DNA from: Oreohelix idahoensis
Lineage: Eukaryota > Mollusca > Gastropoda > Stylommatophora > Oreohelicidae
NCBI GenBank assembly: GCA_024509875.1
Contig: JAMPIV010012258.1
Location: forward strand, 496,001 to 560,000
DNA length: 64,000 nt
Direction: 5' to 3'
In this document: piece by piece, positions 13,579 to 27,100 of the stretch
Numbering within the stretch: the stretch's first letter is position 1
Layout of the letters: every line of letters starts with the position of its first letter
Translations under genes and position numbers: made by a program
Notes under the pieces: generated by a model
The model's input: the letters and a program-made list of their open reading frames with translations, nothing else
What the model was told of the DNA's origin: nothing
The model's database searches: none

Positions 13579-13662
13579 CAGTGGTTCTCAACCATTTGAT
13601 TATCCCAGCCCCAAACCTCACATTTTGTGAAACTCATTGCCCACATGGGGAAAACCACTGCT
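13579..13662. mobile_element. Possible hAT-type miniature element
   Basis: CAGTGGTTCTCAACC at 13579 and GGGGAAAACCACTG ending about 13662 form imperfect inverted ends of the CAGTGG...CCACTG kind, typical of hAT-derived miniature elements. A similar CAGTGGTTCTCAGACC starts at 13446. No 8-bp TSD is convincing. Confidence 0.4.
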
Positions 13663-13845
13663 GTAAATAAGCAGACAGCCAGATAGAGGTTGAGAACTCC
13701 AGATACGCTATAATGTCAGTAAGAAGGAGTATTTCGTAGATAATAGATAACACACTGTTACTGAATGGTAGTTAGCATTGTGTTAATTTAATTGCTGATG
13801 GACGCTTATAGGCCATCAGACATAGGAGATGATAACTCTTGAAAC

Positions 13846-14206
13846 GGGAGCCGCGCTAGCATAGTGGTTACAACACCGTTCTGGCGACCGGGTGATACAG
13901 GATCAAACCCGGGCGACGGCATTTGAGGATTTTTCGTCGACCGGGATTTGGACTGGATTAACTCGAGACCTGGCGAGAACATTTGAAGGAGTGTCGTCGA
14001 CCAGGGACTGGCGGCTCCTGAGCCGACCCAGCTGCAATGGGTACCTCCGAAATCGGCGAGTATTTGCCTGAATGGCGAGGGACACCTGTCTCTGTACAAG
14101 AAATAAAGGGATACTCACGTAAAATCAATGTCAGGTTAGACATAAATAATAACCTGAGATTTCGCCTCGAGTATTAGCGGGCGTACGAAAAAAAAAAAAA
14201 AAAAAA
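13846..14206 (+). mobile_element. SINE-A copy 1, with 12-bp TSD
   Basis: tRNA-like head with A-box TAGCATAGTGGTTA at 13857-13870 and B-box-like GGATCAAACCC at 13900-13910, then a body of about 290 bp ending in a run of A. The TSD AACTCTTGAAAC is at 13834-13845 and, overlapping the A tail, 14206-14217. It is nearly identical to 16545-16903. Open frames on the minus strand are the same in both copies only because the SINE is the same. Confidence 0.9.
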
Positions 14207-14217
14207 ACTCTTGAAAC

Positions 14218-15670
14218 CGCTAATGGGACTTCAATTGTTTTATCCTCCAGTCCACCCAGGTTACGGTTACAAGGTACTAACCCAGGTTACGGGTCTATGG
14301 TACAAACCAGGTTACGAGTCCACGGTACCAAAAGTTATCCCTACCAACCATACCCTATTAACCAGGCTACCATACCAAACCAAACCATATCCTATCACCC
14401 AGAAACCCATTCCATACCACACATCCCATAAGCAGAAGAGGTTTTGAGCAGGGCAGACTTACCCATCCTTATCTGGGATGCGCACTGAGTCCAGGGAAGC
14501 AAACTGTGCCACCCTCTGAACCCATTGAACTGTTTACTGTACCTAAGTGCTGGGGCAGACCAAACCAAGAGAGTCCGAACACCAATCATCTCCGCAACTA
14601 CTACAGTCCTTGAGGAGATGAGGATTAACATCTACCAGCAAAACTACCATAGAAAAGATCTCCTAGTCCAAATGATGACCAAAGTAGTTTTTTTTCTTTT
14701 CTAAACATAAGAACCTAAAAGTACATATATTTTGTTCATTTGTAAATCTTCAAGAATTGTGAGAATCTGTATCTTTTTTTTTCTTTCTAAATTTAACTCA
14801 ACAGAGTCTGTTGTTATTTTTCTTGTTAACTTTATTTGGGCTGTTTTTTGTTTGAAACATAAATCTACACCCTGTGGGCTGAGCCATAATTCAACTAATT
14901 TACAGTGGGTCGGGATATTTTAGTTAATGTGGCTGGACACCAAATTTCCTCTCTCAACCTTATATTTTTTACATAGTCCCTTTGTAGGATTCCTGAGATA
15001 GAATTTATCGTCCAGAAAATATCCTGTTTAGTTGCCAGAATTATCTTTACATTAAGGATTTCTAGTACACTATTTCCCGAGGAGAGGCAGTTCCATTCGA
15101 ACTCGTAGACTATCATAAACATATCAATAAAGATTATTATCTTTTATTCTTTAATTCCATTCAATATGTCCTTCTCCTTCAAAAAGCCACCACATTTGGT
15201 GTATGATTCACTTACGATTTTATTTATTTTCTCAAATTAGAAAGGGGGATAATATTATTACCATTATCTACCTGATTAATATACCTTGATAGATATTATA
15301 TTTTTGAGTGTTTTCCTGTTATAAATTTTTTTTTTTTTAAGTTGATACCCAGTCAGAATTTTCCCGACATTTCTTTGTTCCTCTCCATAACTGTCTGTCA
15401 GAATCATAGAGAGAGAGTGGGTGACTACTTCATAAAAATTTGGAGGTGAAACCTAGATTGAGGTCACTTAGGAACCTTGTATCTGGATTGTCGTATGTCA
15501 CTCAAAAATCACACTCAGTAAATCCTGTCTGTCCTACCACTTCTGCACTTCACTAAATTAACAGTCCTATTGAATGCTTTTGCTTTCCATTCACCCCACT
15601 ACAACCAGACGTAAAGTTACATGTTGTTATATGAGTACATCTAGGTACAAGAATACGCAATTTCAGTAGG
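14218..15670. other. No gene seen; short degenerate repeats at 14250-14400
   Basis: The first 180 bp contain degenerate repeats of a CCAGGTTACG / GGTAC pattern (14250-14310) running into CCAAACCATACC-like units. The remainder is AT-rich with short homopolymer runs and no gene, RNA or element that I recognise. Confidence 0.5.
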
Positions 15671-15681
15671 TAAACACTATA

Positions 15682-15986
15682 TCAATCAATAAATTAATCA
15701 ATACCCTTTAGCTCCCCAAGGAGCATCCGCTTTCAACAAACACATGCCATCAGCTCAAGTCGTTTCCATGTCTTCCTCATCATTTTCACATCTCTCTCCA
15801 GTCCTTTTCTCTGTGTGTTTTTTGTGGGTCAATCTCTGCCTCTCTTTCCCTGGGGATCCAAGAACAAGGACTGCCTTCTAATGCTATCAAGTGGTTTCCT
15901 GAATGTGTGTCGTTTTCATCGCCAGCGTCCTCTTCTTATCTCTTGTTCCACTAGCACTTATCTGGTTCTTGTCATTAGTTCCACAA
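15682..15986 (-). mobile_element. LINE L3 3' fragment with TSD
   Basis: Minus-strand copy of the L3 RT C-terminal coding region and 3' end. The left edge is a (TCAA)n tail complement running into ATACCCTTTAGCTC. Flanking repeats TAAACACTATA (15671-15681) and TAAGCACTATA (15987-15997) form an 11-bp TSD with one mismatch. Strongly 5'-truncated and not functional. Confidence 0.78.
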
Positions 15987-16034
15987 TAAGCACTATAAAT
16001 GCAATAATATATACACCTTGCAATATTATTCTTC

Positions 16035-16364
16035 ACCATCACCCATGGCTTCACATGTGAGTCACGCAACGTCATTTATGCTATTATATGCAAACGTTGC
16101 ACCATTACGTACATCGGCCAAACGGGCACACGACTGGGCGACCGATTCTGCAGACACCTCTACGACATCTCTCAGTTTAAATCCACACCTGCGGCCATCC
16201 ACTTCAATGGCCCTGACCACCACGGTGCCACTGACATCCAGGTGACGGCCATCAGATACTATTCCTCGGACGCCAACAGTCGGTTTCGCCAGGAATAACG
16301 CCTCATCCATCTTATGGGTTGCCTCAAACCACACGGTTTGAATACCCAACATTATTTTGTCTGA
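16035..16364 (+). pseudogene. Penelope-like element, GIY-YIG endonuclease fragment
   Basis: The plus-strand frame reads THGFTCESRNVIYAI, then TYIGQTG, RLGDRF, HFNGPDH and, after a stop, RLIHLMGCLKPHGLN, ending at TGA 16362-16364. This is the C-terminal GIY-YIG nuclease of Penelope-like retroelements. VIY and YIG stand for the GIY and YIG motifs, and the catalytic Arg is in RLGDRF. One in-frame TAA, after RFRQE, breaks it. No RT domain lies upstream, where an L3 LINE fragment ends at 15986. A GIY-YIG host gene is less likely because the C-terminal LxPHGLN block is typical of Penelope. Confidence 0.85.
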
Positions 16365-16429
16365 GACGCCTTTCTCTATCGAGTTCCAGTTGTATTATGA
16401 CTGTCTACTTTGATGCGATCACCTTTTTT

Positions 16430-17330
<901 letters not shown>

Positions 17331-17339
17331 TCTTTTCCA

Positions 17340-17610
17340 ATCCATGTTTTCATTATTTCTTATTTTTAATGTACTATCGACTTCCTCTTTCCTGTTTAGT
17401 GGCAGCCATCTTGCTTCACATGTGACTGGACTTAATATTAAGGGAGTTTTTTTCTCTTAGTTTTGTAGTTTCATGTTCTCTACTTAATTCTCATTTTCTT
17501 TCCCTCCTGTCTCATGTTTGTCTGTCCCTGACGAAGGCCTTGTGGCCGCAACGTAGGTTTTTCTTGTCCTTCTCCTTGTAAGACGTATTACTATTTGTTT
17601 TGTTTTTTTC
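17340..17610 (+). mobile_element. Penelope-like element tail
   Basis: Matches the reverse complement of 39775-40000 along its length: TTAATTCTCATTTTCTTTCC, then TTGTCTGTCCCTGACGAAGG, CTTGTGGCCGCAACGTA and AAGACGTATTAC. It lies 3' of the GIY-YIG fragment, so I infer it is the same element's 3' region, pushed apart by SINE-A and low-complexity DNA. Confidence 0.7.
17528..17554 (+). ncRNA. Hammerhead-ribozyme-like core, altered
   Basis: CTGACGA is followed by a possible stem II (GGCC, loop TTGT, GGCC) and GCAAC where a hammerhead has GAAAC. Penelope-like elements are known to carry small hammerheads. The A-to-C change at the GAAA box should impair cleavage. I could not identify a convincing stem I/III partner by eye, so this is a candidate vestige. 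Confidence 0.45.
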
Positions 17611-17614
17611 AACA

Positions 17615-18367
17615 ATATTATTCTTCCTCTTTGTGACGTATAATGGAAATATAGCCTACGGTAATCTGACAGTCTTTGTAATCCCGTTAGCGTGCTATGA
17701 TTTGCTAGCAAAACCATGCATTTTTCTGCCTGTCTTACTCATACAAGCTTATTTTTCATCCACGCCTCCTTTCCTTGAACATAAACAAACGAAGCGTTTA
17801 CAAACTTTTCGTGACCTGCCAGTCATAACAGGTAGCGAATGAGGTTTGTTTATCATGTTTCTCACGCGAGCTGATCTGTCAATCATCGGATACCTGACAG
17901 ACTGCACGTGAATAACACCGGACCTTCTGAAGTAGACTCACGGGCAAAAATCTTTCCCCGAGTACCTTTGAAGTTCGTATACAGAGTGAAGGCGGGGAAA
18001 CCCCGAGCTCTTTGATCTTCAGAAGCGGGCAAAATCTTCGAGAACCCCGTTACACGGATTTAAGTCTTTGATGGCGGTCGAACGCCCGACAGAGCGACCG
18101 TAAAGCCTTTATATGGGGAACTCATGTTTCTGATTCTCTCGATACACATGGTAACGTGAAAAGTAGCATCATCTATAGTTCAGAGAACCATGATGATATA
18201 TAAACTGTGCTTTCTTAAACCTGCTATCAGTTGTCACTTAGAATTTTTGTATAGTCGAAGCACGTAAAACTAGAACCATTGTGGAAGATGTGTTAATAGC
18301 ATTCGTGGGGATTGTCATTCTAATTTTCTGGTAATAGAAATTAGTGCTTACGTGTTAAAGTGTTAAG
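17615..18367. other. No gene recognised; GC-richer patch at 17880-18115
   Basis: A patch of higher GC contains two related segments, GGGCAAAAATCTTTCCCCGAG at about 17942 and GGGCAAAATCTTCGAGAACC at about 18027. It has no recognised function. The rest is ordinary AT-rich DNA. Confidence 0.4.
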
Positions 18368-18380
18368 ATTTTACCATTAT

Positions 18381-18665
18381 CTTCTTCTTCTTCTTCTTCG
18401 TTCGTCCTGAAAGGGACGGTGGTTGCGTTGTGTCTGTTTACGCCTAAGCTGTGATATCTGCACCTTTCGGTCGACACATCCGACTTCTGCACGGCATTTT
18501 TTAGGACCGGGTTTGCCTTCCCATTTCGATCCACACTCGCTCAGCCAGACTGCACAGCTGCAGACTGTTTCCAGGACCACCACGTGGAGGTGGAGTGCGG
18601 TCTTGACCAGCTCTGGTTCGCTGGTCCTGACGCAGGCAGTCAAGGTATGAGTCGCTGACTGCGGT
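18381..18665 (-). mobile_element. SINE-like element C, copy 1, (GAA)n tail, 13-bp TSD
   Basis: TSD ATTTTACCATTAT at 18368-18380 and 18666-18678. The insertion begins on the plus strand with (CTT)n, i.e. a (GAA)n tail on the minus strand. Its body matches 48935-49186 (landmarks GTTCGTCCTGAAAGG and GGTCGCTGACTGC-type end). It encodes nothing convincing; the 88-codon minus-strand frame is not kept in the second copy. I do not recognise a tRNA, 5S or 7SL head. Confidence 0.82.
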
Positions 18666-18678
18666 ATTTTACCATTAT

Positions 18679-21101
18679 AATTTACTTGATTTTTCTAGCT
18701 GTTAGAACTAGTGAAATAAATAACGCGTAGCTATTTTATACCAGATGTGCAGTTTTCACCACCCGCTTTCTCACACAAGAAGAGACGGTTCTAGTTGACT
18801 GATTTAATGTTAGGCGCGACTGATAGTGACAGAAAAGAATTCACGTTTTATTTCATTGTGCGTATTTATTATAAGTGCCTAGTATTTAATACCATACGAT
18901 GACCACCAGACGCCGACAATTTAATAGTTATTAACGACAGGCGATATTTATGTAAGTGCGTGTATGGATAGTTGAATAATAATTGACATTGTACGCTAAT
19001 CGTTACAGCGCGAGCAAGGGTGGCGAGAGTTGCATACCTTCATCCGACCTGAAATCTCAGCGTTGGTGACGTGCGATAATTTAGGCATAAAGGAAGGCAC
19101 GGTGTGCCTTTTAAATTTAATCAGGACTGACCGAGTGGATAAGAGATCGTCTTGTCCCCGTCTGTGTGCATAAATGTAGCTATTTAGAATAGTAGCATTT
19201 TTTCATAAATGTTCTTTATTCCTAGCAGACCTGATCACAAGGGCATCCAGCGGTCTATTTTGGGTCTTTTCTTTATTTACTGATTGGTTAATGTCGTCTT
19301 TTTATTGGCTTGTGCGTCACCAATTTCATTTGTGAGCCAACGATACATGAGAAACATTTTAACTTGTAAATTTTAACTGGACTTACAAAACCCAGAAATA
19401 TTTTGTTCAATTTTATCAGCCCACTGGGTTGTGAAACCAATAACATTACTCCCGACTTTTGACAGTCGTATCCAAGCGGATTTATCCAGAAAATTACGCT
19501 GTTTCAGAATCGGCACTCACCATAGAGCCAGCCGATAGGATTATCATCATCATCATCATAAGTAACATCTTTTTTGCAACCAGATGTTTCCCAATACTGG
19601 AAGTATTTTCCTCTTTTTTTTATTTTATCTGTGAACCTCAAGAGCACGCCTTGCTACACTAACGATTCGCGGTGACATTCTGTTCATTCAGGGAAAATTA
19701 AACAACCAAAATCGGCGTCTACCTCATAAATCTTACGTGTTAGAGGATGGACTGGGGCCAATTTGGGAAATACACCTGACATTTTGTACATTCAGGAACC
19801 ATTGTAATTCCAAGGGATATCACCAAAAATGGGTAAGCGTGATTGAGTGGCCACTGTATGTCAGAGAGAATGAATATTTTTCTTTGTTTCAGGAACTGTA
19901 CCAACCTGGGATTTTGCTAAAGTTGTTTACTTTACTGGGTAGCATATAGTAGGAACTTTTTTTACTGTCTAATCTGTAACATAGTGCTAACCTTTGACCT
20001 TTGGGTTATTAACTTTTTTTTGGGTTCTTTTTCTCAATAAGGGGAGGGCACATTTATTCTGTTATTTTCCTATGTATGTAAATCTGATTTTATTTGATCG
20101 TTCTTTAGATGTTTGATGTTGTCAAGTTTAAATGATAATAAACAACAAAAGAAACTTAACTTTGTGTGCTGGTCAGTCCCATACCCAATTAACTGTAGTT
20201 TTTGACGTTTGTGTGTCTTGTTGTCACATAGCTGTGTGTGTGTGTAGTTAAACTCATATTTATATGTATGAGGAGGGAAAGATTGTCTTGTACTAAATTA
20301 TAGTCGTATAGATAGGCTGGACTAGAGAAACTTACTCATTCCAGAGACACATCTTCTCCTTAAACTATTCACCTGTAAAATCTATTTCTCACACCTTTTT
20401 TTCTCTCACATACTTATCACCATCCACTCTACTCAGAAGGGACCTAAAATAACTCTCAAACCTATCGGTACGACACTCTTGAAACTATTACTACGAAAAT
20501 AAAACACAGATTACAATAAACGGTAGTAACTTATTATTCTTCTACACGAAAGTACACAACAAAACACATAACTTGAGTGTCTATGGCGTGACTTTACACA
20601 TGCAGTTTATTCGCAAGCAAATATAATTAGCTCCAAAACACGAAGTATTTTTTAGCATTTTACTCATCTTCTTTTACCTTGTTCCTTAGCCGCTGTGATA
20701 AACCGTTCCTAGGCTTTATCGCCCTGCATCTTTTTCATCATCGTTCTTATTTTATTTCCCTCCCGTTTTTGCTCTTGCATCATTTTTTAAAGTTATCTTT
20801 CCTAATCACGGCTTTTACTTAAGTGTAACTTAAATCACGCCTTTGATGTCTCCCAAACCTTACATTATCTTTTGGAACACGCCTGTCTCTGTAGACATTA
20901 TAGTTGGCACGGGAGGCGGCGAGATGGGCTATAGAAAGAATTTGTTTGATACTTTAGTCCCAATGTTTCAACAAAACGAGTGTAACCACATTGGGACAGA
21001 ATAGCCCGCCCGCCAGAGCGATCGACAATAAAAGACTCGTGGCACGCACAGGAATGTTAGTTACTAGATGGACGTCTACGTTGAGAGCAGCATTTTGTCT
21101 A
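18679..21101. other. About 2.4 kb with no recognised gene or repeat
   Basis: AT-rich DNA with only short open stretches. I see no RT, transposase, tRNA head, tandem array or conserved motif. It may hold unrecognised non-coding elements. Confidence 0.5.
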
Positions 21102-21115
21102 CATGATGAGACACT

Positions 21116-21325
21116 TTCTTCTTCTTCTTCCGTCCTTAGCCACCGACAGTCAAAGCAGTCAGTGGCCATTACGCCTAGTGGCGTCTTAGGGCAACAGCAG
21201 ATAGGTTTTCTTTGCCATTGTTTCCCATCACGCCTAGTGGCGTCTTTAGGGCAACGGCAAATCAACCCATATGCTGTTGTTTCCGTAATCGAAGTGACTG
21301 GCAAACGGGTGATAAGCCCGTTGTG
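21116..21325 (-). mobile_element. SINE-like element D, (GAA)n tail, 14-bp TSD
   Basis: TSD CATGATGAGACACT at 21102-21115 and 21326-21339. The 210-bp insert begins with (TTC)n on the plus strand. It contains an internal near-duplication around ACGCCTAGTGGCGTCTTAGG, with copies near 21171 and 21230. A relative lies at about 32598-32690 (GGCTAATGGCGTCTTGCAGG). Non-coding. Confidence 0.8.
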
Positions 21326-21339
21326 CATGATGAGACACT

Positions 21340-21842
21340 AAAAGAGATTAAAGGGAGCCGCTCCCGCCACCAAAGCGACACAAGGAGGCTTCACTCGAGC
21401 CGCAAAACGAGGAAGGCTGGGTGACAAGGGAACAGAACGTTTCTGTATCAGGCGGCAAACCCAAAACCATGATTTGTCTCGCAACCGAACACCCAGCACG
21501 GAGTGAAGAGCTGGTTGCGAGAGCCCATCCACTTTTAGCGACTGATGTGCACTGAAATGGCTTAAAGGGGGGAACCATAAGACACAGTTCCCGACTTCTC
21601 ACATATTGGCACCTCGAAATATAACAACAAGTTCGCCAGACGTCAGTATGATTTTACCAACATCACGGAGCATAAGTGGAAATTTTTCCCCCGAGCTGAG
21701 CCTGGTCACAGTTTGTTCCAATTTCCTATCTCTGTGGATTTATAATATTCATTTAGGTGGAATTTAAAGTTATATAGTGTTCTGAAGGAATTTGCGAAGG
21801 GAAAAGAAAGGTTTGCAAATTATTGTTAATTTGTTCTTTTTC
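21340..21842. other. No gene recognised
   Basis: About 500 bp between SINE-D and the LTR element. It has a GC-richer part at 21350-21600 with short overlapping open frames on both strands and no motif I recognise. Confidence 0.45.
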
Positions 21843-21847
21843 ATTAT

Positions 21848-24063
21848 TGTAGTGGGATTGATGGTTTTGTATGATGATGATGGTACTACATGTAAATTGT
21901 ATGAGGCCAGCTGTGAAGGCTCCTGAGATAAAATGTAATTGAGAATTGTCAGAAGGCCTTTCTTGCTACCACTACGACCTCACACTTAATTTTTTTTTTA
22001 TGAATGTAGCTGCGTAAAGTGTCTAGGGTTATGATGTGTACTGTGGTGTGATAGTTATAAATATACCCATAGATATTTAACAAGACTAATAAGATTAACA
22101 AGTGTTACAATACACTGAACTAACTCACGTGTGTAAAGTTTTTGATATAATTATATTACATTTATTTGTTCTGGATCAAGTTTTATTTTGACCAGAACTT
22201 GTTTTAAAAAGAAGGATTTAAAATTTATGAAAATTATGCATGGAATGTTACATAATAAATGCAAAAGTGTACATATTTAAGTACTAGAATAGTTAGTTTT
22301 ATTAAAATGTTCTGGTAGTCAGCTACTAAGGAGGATATTTATTGTCTGTGCTGTTGGGGTGGTCTCATCACACCTGTCTATATTGACTACATAGTGTCCA
22401 GAAAATGGTGGGAATTTTTATGGGGTATCTGCAACTTAATGGGGTTGGTGAATATCCAGCAGACCAGAGGCTCACTCATCTGGTATTTGTAGCTCTGGTG
22501 CTGAAATCAGGTGGTCCCACCTCTCCGTGCTGGCGGGCAATAATGGTGGTCTCTGTCACAAGGACTGCACAGATACACTTGTGTAAATCACCACCCGAGT
22601 AGATACTGCTTCGTTGACGACAGAAACTCGCAGCTCTGCAATCAAAGTATGGGCCATGTGTCAAAATCTATTCTCTACCCACGTCTGGACACCACACTGA
22701 CACAACAACCACATTATACAGACAGGTCAGATCTCTCTGACCAAACAGCACAGTTACCATGGTGGGTTTACATCCGATAGATCCTCCCAGACTATAGATT
22801 CTGAAAAATAATTATTAGTTTTCTACCCTAAAAGAGGATAGGTAATATGTTTCCTTATTCTCAACTCTTGATCGGTCTTGCATAATCCTTGCTGGTGTTT
22901 AGGTACATTGTTAGTCCCTAGACCCTGACTTGGGCGGGGGGTCTAGAGCAAAATCCCTACTTGTTGTAAGGCTAGATTATGATATGGCAGTATCAAATCA
23001 CTCGAACATGAAACAATATTCAAAATATATAAAGAAATAATTTCAATCTTACCAGATTATGAATAATTAACACAGAAGTGCTAGCAAAACTCAGCTGAGC
23101 TGCTGGCTATAGGATGGCGTCCCTAAATTTAACTCACTGTCTTTCATATGGGAAAACACCACACTTTAAAATCTGTGTCTAACACTGAACAATTATTGAA
23201 GAATGACCCCAAATGCGCTCTAAGCGCTAATAATATGATTGTCTGTGGCCAATCACTGCCGAGGTTTATTTTTAATTTCAAATTTCCTCACTAAAGTCAT
23301 TTCAGTCAAGCTTCAGTCACGTATGGATGGTTATCTGTTAGTCTGTCCGTCTCTACTTGTGTTTCTACAAAATTGTGCTCGATTTTTGACCCAACCGTTC
23401 TCTCCCCTTCAAATTTTTGTGGTAAAAAGTTATATTTAGACACAGCTACCACCAATGTCCCTTCACTTCTATGCCAAGTAAATTTGAACACCTGCGTCCC
23501 CAAGGTCGTGTTTTTGTGTGCAAATAACGATATGTTAGATTCAATGCAGTCTGTGGCTGATGTAAACTACACTGTCTTTTGTCATTATTTTCAATATTAT
23601 CTATCCGTCTGTAAAATTAAGACCATATTCGTTCACTGCTCAGAATAGGCCATCTGGCCAGCTAATTTTTATATTCCTAACATTAATATTAAGAAAAATT
23701 TACTTTTTAATTTTTTTTGTAATTTTTTTTCAGACATCTGCGTTCTTCCGCTCAAATTCAAATCAAGCGCTTGGTATCGCAAAACGTCCAATTCCGTACC
23801 TCGTGTCAATTTGGGGAACGTGGATTTTTTACTTTCATCCCCCCCCCCCCCCCCCCCCCAATTGCGTCTCTTTAGCCTTTCCAGTCATATTTTTTTTCTT
23901 TTTGATCCTCCGTTCCCCTCCGGTCTAGCAAGTCAAATTTATGGAGGGTGATGACCCGCGGTCTAGGCGATCATGTACATCAGCAGCCTACGCATTATGT
24001 TTTTATCCTTAAATGTTATCCTTGGAGGAATTTTACCGTTGTATCTCTGTCAATTTCACTACA
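21848..24063 (-). repeat. 3' LTR, 2216 bp
   Basis: Left-hand LTR of the minus-strand element, collinear with 28760-30972. Differences by eye include AAGG/AGGG near 22329, GAGTAG/GAATAG near 22598, TTGTGG/TTGTTG near 23420, and the lengths of T and C runs near 23712 and 23838. Short open frames in it (up to 91 codons) are shared by both LTRs simply because the LTRs are copies. Confidence 0.95.
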
Positions 24064-24076
24064 CATCTCCCCACCT
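24064..24076 (-). promoter_or_regulatory. Polypurine tract of the LTR element
   Basis: The minus strand reads AGGTGGGGAGATG directly before the 3' LTR start TGTAGTG. It would prime plus-strand DNA synthesis. The position next to the LTR is the evidence. Confidence 0.75.
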
Positions 24077-24150
24077 GAAAACATGCCTATGGCAAGTTCC
24101 AAAACCAGCGATACACATAGGTAAAATTACTCCTCACGTCTGCCATTACT

Positions 24151-27100
24151 CTAATTTTGATCACAGGGGTGCCGACTGAGGAAATCTGCACCGACATTCA
24201 ATTTGCCTGGGATATATTGGATACTAAACTGATAAGGTTGAAGCAATAAAGACCACCTCAGCAATCTTGCGTTTTCATGCTTAGCCTGAGACAAGAACAC
24301 GAGAGGCTGATGATCCGTCTCCACCACAAATGTCCTACCATACAGATAGATTTGAAACTTCTTTATTGCCCAGATTAATGCTAAACATTCTTTTTCGCTT
24401 GTGGAGTATCCTTGTTCCGCCTTATTCAATTTGCGGCTTGCATAAGCGACTGGTTTAAGTTCCCCATCAGGTGAAGATGATCTTTGCAACAAAGCCCCTC
24501 CTAGTCCCACATTACTTGCATCGGTTCTTAAGACAAAGTCCTGTGTCAAATCAGGCAGTTTGAGAATAGGCTTGCTAGTGAGTTTTTCCTTTAACTCTTG
24601 GAACGCTAATTCACATTGTGCAGTCCAAATAATTTTATCTGGAAGTCCCTTGCGAGTCAGATCAGTCAGAGGAGCACAAATGGCGTTAAAATTTTTGATG
24701 TATTTCTGATAAAATCCGCATAACGACACGAATGATCGCACGTCCTTTTTGGTTTGCGGCCTAGGTGCTCTCTGCAGTTTTTCCAAGTTCTTAGGATCAG
24801 GGGTCATATTACCCTGATATACAGTGTGCCCCAAGAATTCCAACTCTTTGCATCCAATACAACATTTTGTTGGCCTAGCAGTTAAGTTCGCCTCCCGAAG
24901 TCTATCAAACAACATCTCCAGAGCTTCAATGTGTTCTTCAAATGTCTCTGTGGCGACGAGAATATCATCCATGAAATTTGTGATACATGGGTTATTCAGG
25001 GGGTCCAACAATTTTCGCATCATCCTTGAAAACACACTCGGAGCATTTTTCAGTCCGAATGGTAGCATATTGAATTCATAATGTCCATCCGAAGTGCTAA
25101 AAGCCAAATAAGGTCTCACTTCAGGCTTCACTGGGATCTGGTAATAGCCTTTACTAAGATCCACTTTTGAAAAGTATTTTGCCTTGTTCAGTCTGGCAAA
25201 TAGCTGTTTTGTGTCTGGTAATGGATCCACTTGTCCTTCTGTGACAGCATTCAGTTTCCTGTAATCTATGCACAGTCTGTGTTCCCCAGACGGTTTCCTC
25301 AACAAAACGACACTAGAACTAAAAGATGATTCACTGTGCGAAATAATCCCCTCCTTCAATAAATAATCTATTTCTTCCTTTAATGCCTTCTCCTTCGCGA
25401 ACGGAATAGAATAGGCTCTCATACAGATTGGGTTTGAGTCTACCAGTTTCATGTCATACTGTAGCAAATTTGTATGGCCTGGTTTATCTGTTAATACATC
25501 TGTATGTTCCTCCAGAACTTGTTGAACTCTCTCCCTCTGGTTTTTAGTCAGGTGCTTACTGACTTTTACCTGTGCTGCTGTTTCACAAGGATGTAATGGG
25601 TATTCATGTGAGGTGAGTGGTTCTTTTTGCATCTGGGTTGCAATAGCCAAGGTCAATAAGGGGGTGCTTTCCTGGAGTGGTCTGTCCAGATACTTCTTTA
25701 ACAGGTTTACATGATAAACTTTTTCCTTCCCCTTTTTGTCAATTTTATAGTTTGTTCTAGACACCTTCTCTAGAACCGTATATGGACCTTGCCAACCAAT
25801 TTGTAATTTATTCTGGCTTCCCGGTAGTAGAAGCAGCACCTTCTCTCCGACTGCCAGTTCCCTGTCCTTTGCCTTCCTATTAAAATATGCTGCATGTTTC
25901 TTCCTGGCTTGTTTCAAATTATCATTTGCCAGTTTCCATCCAGCTTTCAAACGAGTGGTCAGTTCGTTCACATATTGATAATATGAGGTAACAGTCTCTT
26001 CCGCCTTCTCATCTGTCCAGGTCCTTAATAGGGCCTCTAATGGACCTTTTATTGGCCTCCCAAATAGCAGAGTTGCGGGAGCCATCCCGGTTGAACTATG
26101 TGGTACCTCCCGGTACGCAAACAATGCGGCGGGCAGGAATTGATCCCACAGATCCGGTTTTTCGTGTGCCAGCTTTCTCAGGATAGAAATGAGAGTCCCA
26201 TTGAACCTCTCTACCTGGCCGTTCCCTTGTGGATGGTACGGACTACAATGAAAGTGCCTGGCTTGAAATAGCTTAAAAACTTCTTCCGTTAGTTTCCCCT
26301 TGAACTGAGAACCATTATCCGTCAAGATTTGATGCGGGAATCCTAATCGGGTAAATATTGTAAGTAGTGCCTCTGCTACATGTTTTGAATCAATTGATGG
26401 CAGGGCTACCGCCTCTCCCCACATAGAACAAGTGTCCACCAGAGTAAGGATGTAACTGTTCCTCCTCTTGGTCCGAGTGAGAGGTCCTACAATATCCACT
26501 GCAACCCTCTCAAAAGGTGTTCCCACTATGGGCATTTCCCCTAGAGTTGCAGGGGCAGTCCAGTGCTTTGGAGCTACCCTTTGACATTCTGGGCAGGATT
26601 TGACATATCTTTTTATATCCTCCGTTATCCCTGGCCAGAAGTAATGACAAGCTATACGCTGTCCTGTGGCGCTGATCCCCATGTGACCACTGAAGGGGAT
26701 TGCATGTCCGAGTTCCATCACTTTCTCTCTATATGCAATGGGAAGAACCAGCTGGTTGTGACCATTTGTTCCAGTTCCGGCCTTCCTGTATAAGAGTTTG
26801 TTCTTCATGAAATATTCCCCCTTGCTCGGAGGTGTGTGGCATTTGGGTAATTTTTTAAAACATGGCTGGAGTGTCCTATCCTCAGCCTGCGCCTTCCTCA
26901 TCTCCTCTGGATGAGCGTTTATAGGTTCACCTTCTTCCTCCTTCTTCTGTGACCTGGTCTGCACTGTCGCCATGATCACAGGTTTCTCGGGATTCCCCAA
27001 GAAGACGTATCTACACCCCAAGATTAGAGGGTAGATTGGTTCATCTATCACTGCTGCTCTGATTTCTCCTTCCACATAGCGAGTTTTCACCGTTATCCTT

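Noticed and set aside
13846..13920. Functional tRNA gene at SINE heads
   Set aside because: A- and B-boxes are present, but no cloverleaf closes and the same head recurs with SINE bodies.
23239..23648. 91-codon frame conserved in both LTRs as an accessory gene
   Set aside because: LTRs are recent copies, so conservation between them is not evidence of selection. It lies on the strand opposite to the element's transcription.
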